This document shows positions 22,691-33,229 of a stretch of 64,000 nucleotides of DNA, piece by piece. The stretch spans positions 1 through 64,000 of the forward strand of contig JAEUWP010000143.1 in the NCBI GenBank assembly GCA_018524725.1, in the 5' to 3' direction. The notes below the pieces were generated by a model. The model did no database searches. It had not been told where the DNA came from and saw nothing but the letters and a program-made list of their open reading frames with translations. The stretch is from Podaxis mareebaensis. Its lineage: Eukaryota > Basidiomycota > Agaricomycetes > Agaricales > Agaricaceae. The translations under genes were made by a program, and so were the position numbers. How positions within the stretch are numbered: the first letter of the stretch is position 1; the number at the start of each line of letters is the position of its first letter.

Positions 22691-23421
22691 AGACAAAAAT
22701 CACCGATCTCTTGTCTGTTACTCTCATATTCAGTTCCCCGCTGAGCTTCTTACATTTCAGGTGCCGCCATACCCGAACTTTTAATGTTATCTTTGGAAAC
22801 TGGAATACGGTGCCTTCAGAATGCCTGGGTCACATGTCCTAGCATCGGTGGAACTAAAATTGTCATCTTTGGCTATGCACTTGGTCGTCTTCACTTGTCT
22901 TCGACTGCAGGCATCAGGCGGATCAATATCGCACTGCTATATTGCACTGTGAAACGCGTCGGCAATCTTGTGTTTAATTGCTTAAATAAAACATAGGCTG
23001 GTACAATGGCACCAAAAAACGCGCACTCACCCTCAAATAAATCTCCAAGAAAACTTATCCACACCTTGATCAATAGTCAGCTCATGCCAGGATTCGGAGC
23101 AACCTCCTGTTTGCTGTGTGAGATTGAATGTTTGAACGTCGAGCTGGCCGACGACTCCAACTGTTTGGACCAACCACGCATACCTTATTTGGTATGTCTA
23201 ACCAATTCACACAGCCACCAGCACTCACAAGTTCCTCCATCTTTCTCTGCTGACTTGGTTCCGTTTCAATGCACCCTTCCACTTAGTTTTATACACGCTT
23301 CGTCGTTTCGCTTCTGATATGGTGGATACTCGAGTTCCTGTCGCAGGCTTTGTGTATTCTCCCTACTCAGTATTCTCTTTTTGTTTTCTATCTTTTATTC
23401 CGTTTTCTATTCGTTTTAGCT
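22121..23421. repeat. Diverged ~0.45-kb direct repeat inside the dead MidA copies
   Basis: Two copies, about 22121-22567 and 22981-23421, offset by about 855-860 bases. Both start with CTAAATAAAACA-like sequence, run through a MidA-derived exon end (CACCCTCAA), then ACCACGCATACC, and finish in CTTCTATCTTTTATT followed by a TTTTAG run. The second half of the unit is not present in the intact MidA gene, so it was inserted before the unit was duplicated. Divergence is high. Confidence 0.75.
22695..22836. repeat. ~145-base dispersed repeat, copy A
   Basis: Pairs with copy B at 24841-24988. Both contain CTCTTGTCTG/TCTTGTCTAT, CAGGTGCC, TTTTTAATGTTATC, TTTGGAA and GTGCCTTCAGAAT in the same order and orientation, ending in CACATG or CACGTG. 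Each copy sits at the 5' edge of a dead MidA copy, so it is either part of the ancestral MidA upstream region or a small element. Confidence 0.75.
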
Positions 23422-24800
23422 TCGAAGTGTACGCCAAGCCTGCCTGAATGTTTACGCGCCACGCTCTACAGCTCTACAGTATACATGAGTTCATGACCGC
23501 GCCTGCAATAAGAATGTAATGAATACATATATATTTTATGCCCTCTCTTTCTCTCACCTCGCTCCTTGTCCACTGTGCCGAAGCTAACATGGGAACGACG
23601 CTAACGTGGTCGCCAAACCACTCCCACCGTTCATCTACACCTCTGTGGCACGACCTTCAAAGCCCAACTCCCTAGACGGCGGTCGTGTGGCTCGGAGCCG
23701 ATGTCTGATTCAGATCCAGACATGAATGATTCCCCAAAACGCCAATTGCATGACCTGGGGTTTGGTACATCCACTTGCCTGGAAGATGGCGAAGGGTGAT
23801 GGGCTAAGGGACCCATGTGCGACGAGCACAGTGCATTCGGATGGGTTCGTTGGAGTCCTAGCTATGAAATGGTGGAAAGGTAGTCTGATGTCCCCTTGTG
23901 ATAGGATTTTTTTATTTTTGGATTGCGTGGACTCCGGAAAGCTTAACTCATCTGTAAGGGGTGAAAGACTACGAGGACACCCGACGACACAACGACTAGC
24001 CTAAGTACAAGAAAACTTTCTATGAGCTGCAGTGAGTACAGTTAGAGGGAGCGTTCGTCCATGAGATTTTCCCTCCCATATCCCCAGTTCCGCAAGCCCT
24101 CAACTGCATGATGTGAGTGACGCATCCTCGGGACCGAACTCCTATGATACACTTGATTCGTCCAGCCGGCAGCGTGATGATAGTTGTGCTCCACTCGGCT
24201 AGAAGCAGCGAGCTGTGCTCATTTTCTTTTACGTGATGAAGGGGGATACAACGAGGAACACACCTCGCGAAGGACTTTCTCTGAATTCTGAGTTGATGGC
24301 AAAGTCTCCTTGGACCCAAAACTGGGTTGGGTGCGTTACTGTTATGTCCCTACGTAATATGTAAAAGGCATATATACGTCTCAGGTAAAATAGGACCTGG
24401 TCACCACAGACTGAGCAGGTGAATTTCAAGGTGTACATTAGGGGGTGAACAGTCGACAGTTACACTTTCGATCGGCAAGGCAGGCATGCCGTATCGAGGT
24501 GTCACGCCCGAGAAGTGAGGAATTGAAGTAAATATACAGGCAATGTTCTGAGAAAAAGTGAGTCACCTTCATTTGAATAGTCAGAAGCGGCCTAAGAAGT
24601 CGGTGCCGTGGCCCTACGATGACGGAGCGATGATATGACTGGCTTTGGGGGTCTTCGTAGGGGTATAAAATCTTTGCGTTTCTACTGCTGGCTCTGCACA
24701 TTGACACCGTCTGCTTAAGACAGAAGCACCTCCTAGAAGGCCGTCGTGTGAGCAGATACTTTCTTTTTTTTTATCCATAGTGATGAACCCAGTAGTGTCG
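23023..24800 (-). pseudogene. Decayed NDUFAF7/MidA copy 2 (nearly full length)
   Basis: Collinear with intact MidA from the exon 5/6 region through the first exon and into the upstream region. Matches include the 23650-23780 block (counterpart of the SESDFAPTPHDRQL coding segment), CGGATGGGTTCG at about 23837 (counterpart of the HEFFDALP exon), the CCCATATCCCCAGTTCC block near 24075 (counterpart of GPGRGTLMDD), AAAGTCTCCTTGGACCC at about 24300 (counterpart of the GSQGDF exon) and ACCTGGTCACC near 24393. Upstream, ATGACTGGCTTTGGGG at about 24635 matches the intact promoter. Nonsense changes and frameshifts are scattered through every exon. An inserted segment (about 23200-23640) breaks the order. 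Confidence 0.85.
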
Positions 24801-24840
24801 ACATCGTCAAACATGAGCAAAGCTCATGAAAGATGAGACA

Positions 24841-24988
24841 GAAATTCACCCTGATATCTTGTCTATTATTCTTGTATCCAATCGCTCACTGAACCTCTCA
24901 CTTTTCTTCCAGGTGCCAAGATACCCAATTTTTTAATGTTATCTTTGGAATCTAGAATACAGTGCCTTCAGAATATTTGTGTCACGTG
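24841..24988. repeat. ~145-base dispersed repeat, copy B
   Basis: Same orientation and motif order as copy A at 22695-22836. Between this copy and the dead FRA10AC1 at 25080 there is no recognisable gene. Confidence 0.75.
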
Positions 24989-25079
24989 ATATGACGTTTG
25001 TGGAAGAACATTGATCATGTAACGTAAATAGGAAACTACAATCCATGGTAGTGTAGCTGCTACGCACTTCTGATTTACG

Positions 25080-25600
25080 GGGTATCATTAATCAGCTGGG
25101 CCCTCGAAGAGCCATCGTCGTCCAGGAAACCGATGAAGGGCCCATCATCGAGGACGTTGGAACGCTGACAATGCGTTGGTGAAAATCATATTAAGTATGT
25201 CCCACGGTGTGTGATGAAGTTGATGTAGAAGAGAGGGGGGCAGGATTCATGGGAGCATACAATTGCAATGAAAGACGGATTTATGAAGCAGGACCATCGT
25301 GTACTCCGTAGTGCAGGCGCCAATTGTTATGGTGGCCTGAGTGAGGCTGAGAACCTGGAGGTTGAGGTTGAGCAAGTTAAGAGAAGGAGAGACGCGATGG
25401 TCGACGAAACTATGTGGAAAACCAAGAAATTTCACCAAGATGTTCGACGGGTACAAACGGGAAGCAAGGTCACTGTGACGATCATAACTCCAACAGCGTA
25501 GAACATGTGATAACATTCACCGCCATTCATCTTCAAAAAAAAACCAGCGGCAGTCGCAATTACGACCGCAGCAATACATAACTGGTATTCTAAAACATCA
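25080..25600 (+). pseudogene. Decayed FRA10AC1 copy (3' part of exon 3 only)
   Basis: Aligns with the last exon and 3' flank of intact FRA10AC1 (about 20920-21670). Shared stretches include GCGTTGGTGAAA, AAGTTGATGT, GAGGTTGAGGTTGAG and the 3' flank CACTTCACCCTCCAAC. The Trp codon in KKLMWKRR has become TAG at 25226-25228, and the RS repeats are lost. Exons 1 and 2 are absent. It ends convergent with intact MidA. Confidence 0.88.
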
Positions 25601-25659
25601 GTGCATAGACTCTAAGCACTTCACCCTCCAACCCGAGCCCAAGCAAAATAAACAGGTAA

Positions 25660-27472
25660 CTACTTCCTTCCTTTCACATGGACACAATCCTCAACCCTCT
25701 TCGGTTCCCAAACCTCAAATGGCCACGCCTCAGCCCCAACCAACCCTTCATGCCGACTAACACTCGTAACCCCCAACACCTTATACTGCTCGCCCATACC
25801 TGTACGATCCGTTATCCGTTTCGCGGAATCGCGGATCGCGGCACGACGTTCTTCAGTCTTCGCTGCCCGGGCGAGGGTTTCGACACGTAGATCAATACCC
25901 ATACGTTCGAGGAAGGTGCGTTGGGAGATTGGACCGTGAGGTGTCACTAGTTACATTGTTTGTGAGCATGCGGGTTTAAAAGTAAGGGGAAGGAGGAAAC
26001 ATACCAAGGTCGGACATTGCTTCTTTGAGGTAAGCGAAATCGACGTTGGCTGTCAAATCACACTCTCCAGGACTGTGGAACACGTCTACGATCTTATGTT
26101 GCTTGAATGCCTGGGCAAAACAACCCCTTAAGCTCAATTCCAAAGAAAAACTCAAACAACCACACTCACCCTGAACGAATCTCCATAAACTTTATCCCCA
26201 CCATAATCAATAATCAACCCACACCCGCCTACAGCCGAATTCGAATTCGGAGCAACCTCGTGTTTCCTCGTACTACGGTTGTGGTTCAAACCTAAACTCT
26301 CTAGTTGACGGTCATGCGGTGTGGGGGCGAAGTCGGATTCGGATCCCGATGCTGGTGTTCCAGACACCAATTGCGCGAGTTGGCGCGCGATTTTGAAGGA
26401 GGCGGGGGAAACTTCGATGAAAGACCCAGTGGGGAGGTTGTGGAATCGTGGAGAAGAGAGGCCGAGAAGGGTTGAGGCGGCTGTTGGGGCTGGGGAGAGG
26501 ACGCGACGGAGGCGAGGGATTATATGTGAGTTGGCGTTGGCATTGGTTGCGGTGGTTTGGGTCGAAGTGGAGGTGATGGGAGAGGAGGAGTGGTCAGTGT
26601 CGATCATGACTTCGTGCCACCCTGTTTCTTTTTTCTGATGCGGGCAGGTGAGGATGGAGGCGTTTGGGAGAATTATCTATTTACCTGCAGGAGGTGGATT
26701 GGTAACGCGTCAAAGAACTCGTGTGCAACAAGCATGGTATATTCGGATGGGTCTGGTGGAATGTCGGCTATGGAGTGGTGAAAATGGAGGTTAACGTTGC
26801 GCTTTGAGTGGAGTTTTTGTTCTTGGATTGCACGGAGTGCTTGACTTGTTTCCACGAGGTGAACGCTTACGGGGTCACTCGATGGACGCAACTGCGAAAC
26901 AACCTAAATACGAAAAAAGATTGTCTAAGTTTTAGTAGGTCCAATAAGAAATGGGATACATACTCGGAGGATATCATCCATAAGGGTTCCCCTCCCGGGT
27001 CCCAGTTCCACGAGCCTTATGTTGGATGGACTTCCAGCATTCGCCCATTGCGACAGTAGCCATACCCCAATCAGCTAGCAACAGGGCACTGAATGCTCAT
27101 TCCTTCTGCACCGCAGAAAGGGATGCGGTGGGGAGGAACATACCTCTCCAAAGACTTGGCTGATTTCTGGGCTGGTAATGAAGTCTCCTTGGGAACCGAA
27201 CACGGGGTTGGACGCGTTCATATAATACCCATGTGTAGGATGTGAAAGACATAGTTGCATATACGTCGCAAGTGAAATGGGACCTGTCGACTATACACTG
27301 GTTGGATGAATCTCGTAACATGAACGCGAAGTGGACTGACTTTGATGTTGTCGACGATTATTTTCTCGACGGGTGTCGGCGAGTACGTGGTATTGGACTG
27401 CCACCTCCGAGAAGCAAGGAAGCGAGGTATACAACCGACATTCCGAGAACAGAGACGAGTGATAGACATCAT
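25660..27472 (-). CDS. NDUFAF7: NDUFAF7/MidA, mitochondrial arginine methyltransferase for complex I assembly
   Basis: SAM-dependent enzyme that dimethylates an Arg of the NDUFS2 subunit during early complex I assembly. Seven minus-strand exons (27472-27341, 27290-27144, 27074-26964, 26903-26685, 26634-26170, 26110-26005, 25946-25660) give 488 residues. The N-terminus MMSITRLCSRN, rich in Arg and Ser and lacking acids, is a mitochondrial presequence. Family blocks follow: STGPISLATYMQLCLSHP, THGYY, GDFITSPEISQVFGE, LIGVWLLSQW, the SAM-binding IRLVELGPGRGTLMDDILR, MLVAHEFFDALPIH, GWHEVMI, GLIIDYGGD, ANVDFAYLKEAM, TPHGPISQRTFLERMGI. Exon 5 includes a low-complexity insert of about 80 residues. 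All splice junctions keep frame. It is the only intact copy; two dead copies lie to the left. Confidence 0.95.
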
Positions 27473-27649
27473 CCTCGTTCAAGTTGAGAGTCAGAGGAAG
27501 CAGGAGAGCCGGTACCGTCGTATGACGAAATGACAAAATCTGACTGGCTTAGGCGCCTTAGCTAAGCTATATATTTATTTTGCTTCTTATCGAGTTCCCC
27601 TAATCACCCCCCTCAGTGTCTTGCCAGTCAAACAGATACCCGTACCATA
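27473..27649. promoter_or_regulatory. Divergent promoter of NDUFAF7 and eIF6
   Basis: Only 177 bases separate the two ATG codons, so the genes must share promoter space. An A/T-rich TATATATTTATTTT stretch lies at about 27569-27582, about 70 bases before the eIF6 start. The left part of this region is also recognisable upstream of dead MidA copy 2 (ATGACTGGCTT near 24635). Confidence 0.6.
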
Positions 27650-28609
27650 ATGGCTACTCGTGCGTAGCCATTGTTATTGCCCAACCTACTCGTGTCTGAC
27701 GATGTCACAGGCATCCAATTCGAAAACAGCAGCGATATCGGCGTTTTTTCTAAATTGACAAACAGTTACTGCCTTTGCGCCATCCAAGGCAGCGCAAATT
27801 TCTATTCGGCTTTCGAGGCCGAGCTGGGAGATGTCATTCCCATTGTACACACAAGTATTGGTGGCACACGTATCATCGGACGCTTAACAGCGGGTAAGCA
27901 CTCCTTCTCTTCTCATCCCGCCCCGCGATCCCATTGGCAAAAATAAAATATGTAGGAAACCGACATGGGTTGCTTGTTCCCTCTACAACCACGGACCAAG
28001 AGCTCCAACATCTTAGAAACTCGCTGCCAGACGCCGTTGCGATCCAGCGCGTCGAAGAGCGGCTGTCGGCATTAGGAAATGTCATCGCATGCAATGATTA
28101 TGTCGCTCTCGTTCACCCCGACGTTGATCGGGAGACGGAGGAAATCATTGCGGATGTATTGAAGGTCGAGGTGTTCCGACAGACAATTGCGGACAATGTA
28201 CTTGTGGGAAGCTATTGTGCGATTACGAATCAGGGTGGTTTAGTGCACCCCAAGACAAGTATACAGGACCAGGATGAGTTGAGTAGTCTGCTCCAGGTGC
28301 CTTTGGTGGTATGTTTTATTATTATTTTTTCTTGTCTGGTTGTTGCCAACTCTTCCTTTTCAAGGCCGGGACAGTGAACCGTGGTTCGGATGTTATTGGT
28401 GCCGGTCTAGTGGTGAATGACTGGTGTGCTTTTACTGGTCTCGAGACTACAGCGACCGAGATCAGTGTGATCGAAGCAACGTTCAGTGAGTTTTTGACGT
28501 GTGTCGTGTTTTCGATCGTTCATTGACGAAGATCGCAGAGCTACAAGGACAAAGCTCGAGTGCAGTGATTGGGGAGATGCGGGATTCATTGATTGATAAT
28601 TGGGCATAA
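27650..28609 (+). CDS. TIF6: Translation initiation factor 6 (eIF6/Tif6)
   Basis: Binds the 60S subunit, is needed for its biogenesis and prevents early joining with 40S. Five exons (27650-27659, 27711-27893, 27956-28308, 28365-28485, 28539-28609) give 245 residues, exactly the length of human and yeast eIF6. The first coding exon is only 10 nt (Met-Ala-Thr plus one base). Conserved blocks: [104 protein letters not shown], ending [10 protein letters not shown]. Transcribed away from NDUFAF7. Confidence 0.97.
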
Positions 28610-29101
28610 TCGTGTTATTCGTTCAGAGTTAATCTATTCTGCGTGTTCCTGACACGAGGGCCACATTGCCAGATATGGACATCCGATTTTGTCACCCAAC
28701 GTAATTGTTTCAACAGAGACCCTGCAAAGATCGCTATGATAACTGATGCTCCCCACCGCGGCCGTTGCAGCGCGGGCAGCCTCGGTCGGCACTGGGGCTC
28801 TGGCCACTGCCTCATCATCGTGCGGCGTCGGGGGTGATAACCGTCGGGCGAGATGCAGGGATGGCTATTTGGCAAAGAAGGCAACGGAAACAAGGCCGGG
28901 CGAGAATGAAGCAAAAGAACTCAAACACGTGTGGCTGTCCGTCAGCCTCATGTCCTGCTTCTCAAATATGCCCCCATCCTCACAACACCGTCCCCTCCCT
29001 ATCCCCCTGCACGCGCACTCTGCGTGTTTCAACCTTTATACTCTTGAAAAACTCACCCTCGTCGCCAAGATAGCTTCCCTATCTCACCAGCCATCCAGGT
29101 A
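28610..29101. other. eIF6 3' flank and promoter of the next gene
   Basis: No gene seen. The last 200 bases are C/T-rich on the plus strand (for example ACACCGTCCCCTCCCTATCCCC at about 28984), which is common just upstream of starts in basidiomycetes. Confidence 0.55.
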
Positions 29102-32100
29102 ATGTCTGCGACGGCTGTCCAGAACGCCCTCGCCGACTCAAGCCCCCCTCGCGTCAGGCGCAAACCCGCACCGAGCGTTGTCTACCCCCAGCAGCCCCCA
29201 GCCCCGTCGCACATCTCCCAGTCCCCCTCCCAGACTCAGCTTCACCAACCATGTCCCCAACAAGTCACTCAACCGTTTCACAAGCTCAGCTTCTCTGAAA
29301 GATACCCTGAGCCTGATCCCACAGACCCATTTGCTCCTCTCTGGGTTTTGCGCAACCGAACCTCTAGCGCGTTGCAACGCGACGCGCTACCAGTTACTGG
29401 GCCTCTGTTGCAGAGGGATCCTTCTACTGACGAGTTTGGTGTCATTTCAAGATACACTGATCGCCGTCGCTCGATATCCTACCTCCAAACGATTGCTGCT
29501 GCGTCTACGCGCAACGTTTCAGATGCTGCCCAGCCCGCTTATGCTTCCGATCATGGCCATGGGACCCCTGTGAGAACTCAACGCGCATATAGCATTGACA
29601 ACGGTGCCGGTCATGCTACTGGCAATACCATTGCACCGTCCGCGAGGCGACAGTCCATCAGGCCCACCCCGCTTTCTCAGGTTACTGCACTCGTTCCGTC
29701 CGTTTCCCGGGGGTCTATCAATCCTGACGCGCCAAAACCAACGCATATACGCATCATTCAGCAACCATTGTCTGTGGAAAATGATGGCAATAGTAGTGGT
29801 GCAGAGAGCGATTCGACGCGAGTTGGAAATTCTGGTACCGACCTGGAAATGACACCACGACCTGCGGCGCAGCGGCAACACCGTGAGCACCAGGAACAGG
29901 AGCAGAGGCCTAGAGCAGGCTCAGCCAACAAGCTTACACGCTTTCTCAAGACACGTAAAGTTAGCCATTCGGACTCCAACTCGCATAATGTCCGCGCATC
30001 GATTGCCGACATCAATCGAATTCGCAAGGCATCCATTTCTCCTCCTGTGTACTCTACTGTGGTATGGGCGAGCCAAGGACAGGACTTTTTACCCATCGAC
30101 AACCACCCTTTGCAGCGGAATGCTATTCCTATTTTAGCTTCTCAGGCTGATACTGTTCCGTCTCCGATACGAGAAACCTCAGACTCAGTGCACACGACGC
30201 AGGGTTCCCTCCCGGTTGTAGCCCCAGTACCCATTCGCCACCTCCCTTCGCCCTCACCTGAACCAGTTCCCCTTTCTGTCCCTGACCAGGCTCTGTCAAG
30301 CAGCACCACACCACTGCCACCTCACACACTCACCTCTCGTCCCTCCCAAACCTCTCACACTGCCCATACCGATGAAACACACTCCTCGTTCTCATTCGTT
30401 CACGTTCCTTCTGCATTTTCTTCTCCCTCCCTTGCACAGTTGACATCTGAGTATGTGCGTCAAGCGCAGGCACAAGGCACACTTTCTCGACCGGCAACTA
30501 CACCACTCCCTGAGCATGAACCCGGATCAGGTGTAGCTGCGACAATCGCCTCTCCAGCAACCATGAAAATCAAACGCAGCACATCCCGGCCCACATCTAA
30601 ACTTCCCCTTCCTCATCCTTCCCCTATCAACTCCGGGTCCCTGTTGCCATCATCACCTCTCAGTTCCAACTATACCATCTCTCAATCCGACTCGACGCAA
30701 GCCCGAGTCGTAGGCGAATGGGACCTCCCAACTTTTTCGGCGTTAACCAAAGCCGCCTCGCTCCCCATCATCGCCGAATCCGGTGTCCGAATCAATTTTG
30801 GTACCTTGTTTGCACAGCAACGAGTTGTCGTGGTGTTCATCCGACATTTCTGGTGTCCTTTGTGCCAGGATTACATGTCCTCCGTCGCTTCTTTTACCCG
30901 ACACATTCCGGAACTCTTGGGTTCCTCGGGGATTGAAGAAATGAACGAGAAGGTTGTGGATGGGGATGAAGAAGGAGGCGGAGAGATAAAGGGAAAATCG
31001 GTCAAGGTGGTTGTGATCAGTAATGGATCATACACTATGATCGGGAAGTACAAGCAAATTTTCGGTGCGGTTTCGTTGGAGGTGTATACCGACCCGGGCT
31101 TGGCTGTGTACGCTGCGTTGGGGATGGGGAAGGACCCCGCGAGTTTGCCTGATCATGGACACGGGCATGGGAGGTCTAAGGGTGGTGGACAGGCACACTT
31201 AAATGCCGAGGTTCTGGCTGGTGGTGGCGGAGATGGTGGGAAGGGAGATAAGGCCGTGGTGCGCGGGAGGAGACATACAGATGGTGGATATGTCAAGCAT
31301 GGATTGATGAGTGGGATCGCGATGGTATTTGTGAGAGCTTTGAAAGTTGGGATGCCGGTATGGGAGAAGGGAGGTGATTTGAATCAGTTGGGTGGGGAGT
31401 TTGTGTTTGGGCCTGGGTACGTTTTTCTTCAGTATGATTTCTGCTGAGAACGTGGTCGTTGATTTGATTTATTGGTAGTTTGGTGTGCACGTATGCGCAT
31501 AGGATGCAAAATACCAAGGGCCATGCCCCTTTTGAAGACGTCCTCCGCGCAGCTGGTGTTGTTGTCCCCCCACCTCGTCCGCTCCATTCGTCCAAAGATC
31601 AGGGGGATAAAGAACAAGACAGGAAGCCGAACTCGTTGCGCAAGTCTCGCCCTTCCAATGCTTCTAAATCATCAAAAACGCGAGTGAAAGCCCAAACCAT
31701 TGATTTTGTTCCTGTCCCCGTCCCTGTCCTGCCATCTCCAACCCCAGCACCCGTAGCCAAAGCATCGCCATCCCAGTCGTCAACGACACCAGAACGCAAG
31801 AAGTCGCATAGGAGACGCCGGAGTGTTTTGCGATCTCCGAATGGTGGTGTTAGCCCCACTGTGACAGCAAGTGTTAGCGTTAGCGCAAAAGTCATTCTTC
31901 CGCAAGTGAAGGTGTCGGTGCAATCGGAAAAGGAGGAGGATAAAGATGTTCCTGTGCATACAACCACTTCCGCGAACGTCGACGTCGTTACCTCTGTCCC
32001 TGCGTCAAGACCAACGCCTAACGCAGTTGAGCAACGGACAGAGACGACCGCCTCAATGACAGTTACGACCTCGACGAAACAGGAAGATCCCGCTATTGAC

Positions 32101-32697
32101 CCCGAAATAAAATGGATGGAAGAGCGACACCGCAGCCTTCAGAAGATAAAGGAACGAAAAAACGCGAGACGTGGATTGAGTCTAGTCGACGAGCGGCAAG
32201 CCACCGCGTCCATGACCATGTCCTTATCTCACTCTCACTCTCGCTCCCCTTCCAACTCATTATCCCCCTTGTCGTCATTACCACCGTCCCCATCACAAAC
32301 ACTCACGTCACAAACCCGCCAACGGCAACGATCAGGAGCAGGATCAGAGGTGGAAAGGACACACTCTCGTCGGCGCCATGGTAGCAGCGGCAGCGGGTTG
32401 GGAAGAGGGAGCGGCGAGGAGCTTATTGATCTTGGTGTTCAATCTGACACGGGTGTGGTGATGCATATGCGAAGAGAGATGAGTCGTAGCGGGAGGAGTT
32501 TGAAAAGGGATGACGATGATATTGTACTCCTTGGGAAGGAGGCGAGGATGTCTAGGGTTAATCTTAGCCGGGATTACCTTGTTCGACGGGAACGGGAGAG
32601 GGAGAAGGAGAGGGAGTTACTCGCTGCTGCTGGTGTGCCAGTGCAGGTCGAGGATGACGCTGAAACTGTGTCTGATAAGACGTTGGTGCATCAGTGA
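29102..32697 (+). CDS. Large disordered protein with a peroxiredoxin-like AhpC-TSA_2 domain
   Basis: Two exons, 29102-31416 and 31479-32697, give 1,177 residues. About 540 Ser/Pro/Thr-rich residues lead to a thioredoxin-fold domain at roughly residues 540-810: VVGEWDLPTFSAL, FGTLFAQQRVVVVFIRHFWC, PLCQDYMSSV, KVVVISNGSY, YKQIFGAVSLEVYTDP, GLAVYAALG, then MSGIAMVFVRAL, GGDLNQLGGEFVFGPG and, after the intron, LVCTYAHRMQNTKGHAPFED. This is the PRXL2/AhpC-TSA_2 arrangement. The active-site region CPLC carries two Cys. A Gly/His-rich insert sits between the last strands. The C-terminal 380 residues are basic, Ser-rich and end in a charged helix-like stretch. Thiol-dependent redox activity is likely from the family; the role of the long flanks is unknown. 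Confidence 0.85.
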
Positions 32698-33229
32698 TGT
32701 GCCTTTATGATCATCGTTTTCCTATCGTTCTACATTTTCCTAGACCCACCATTTCGCATGGCGTAACTGCATTTTTTTTCTCGTCACTATACATATTTAT
32801 TCAGTTCTTCAATGACTCCTGCGCAGGTGCCGAGTCCTTCCGTTGTTCCGTCTGTCTTGTGACAAATGTATGGATTTTCGGGTATCCGAGGTATAACATA
32901 GAACTATATTGTATGTACCGATGTGTATGGTCTGTACTTGTACTTGTACTAGCGTTTAGTCAAAGAAAGTCTTAAGGTGTTCGTCAATCGTTGGATTGAC
33001 CAATCATATCCTAGAACGATTAGAACGTTATGATACAAGAAAGCACAAGGTGAACATTGGAGACAATGAGGGTGTAAATGGTTGAATTGATTGATGTCAA
33101 GAGGGACACTGCATAAGTGTGAATCCAAAAGATTGCAATAAATGGCGTGCACCAAAGATGAAAGGAAGCTCGATATCTAGATGGTTTCGGGAAGCGGGAA
33201 GCATGTTTGTCAGTGGAGGTGTAAGGTGC
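32698..33229. other. Convergent 3' regions, no gene seen
   Basis: Between the stop codons of the AhpC-TSA_2 gene (+) and the transporter (-). It contains AT-rich stretches (GTATAACATAGAACTATATTG near 32891) suited to 3' end formation and no long frame. Confidence 0.55.

Noticed and set aside
28615..28914. 99-codon minus frame upstream of the AhpC-TSA_2 gene
   Set aside because: Low-complexity Pro/Arg-rich, in a promoter-like region, with no supporting motif.
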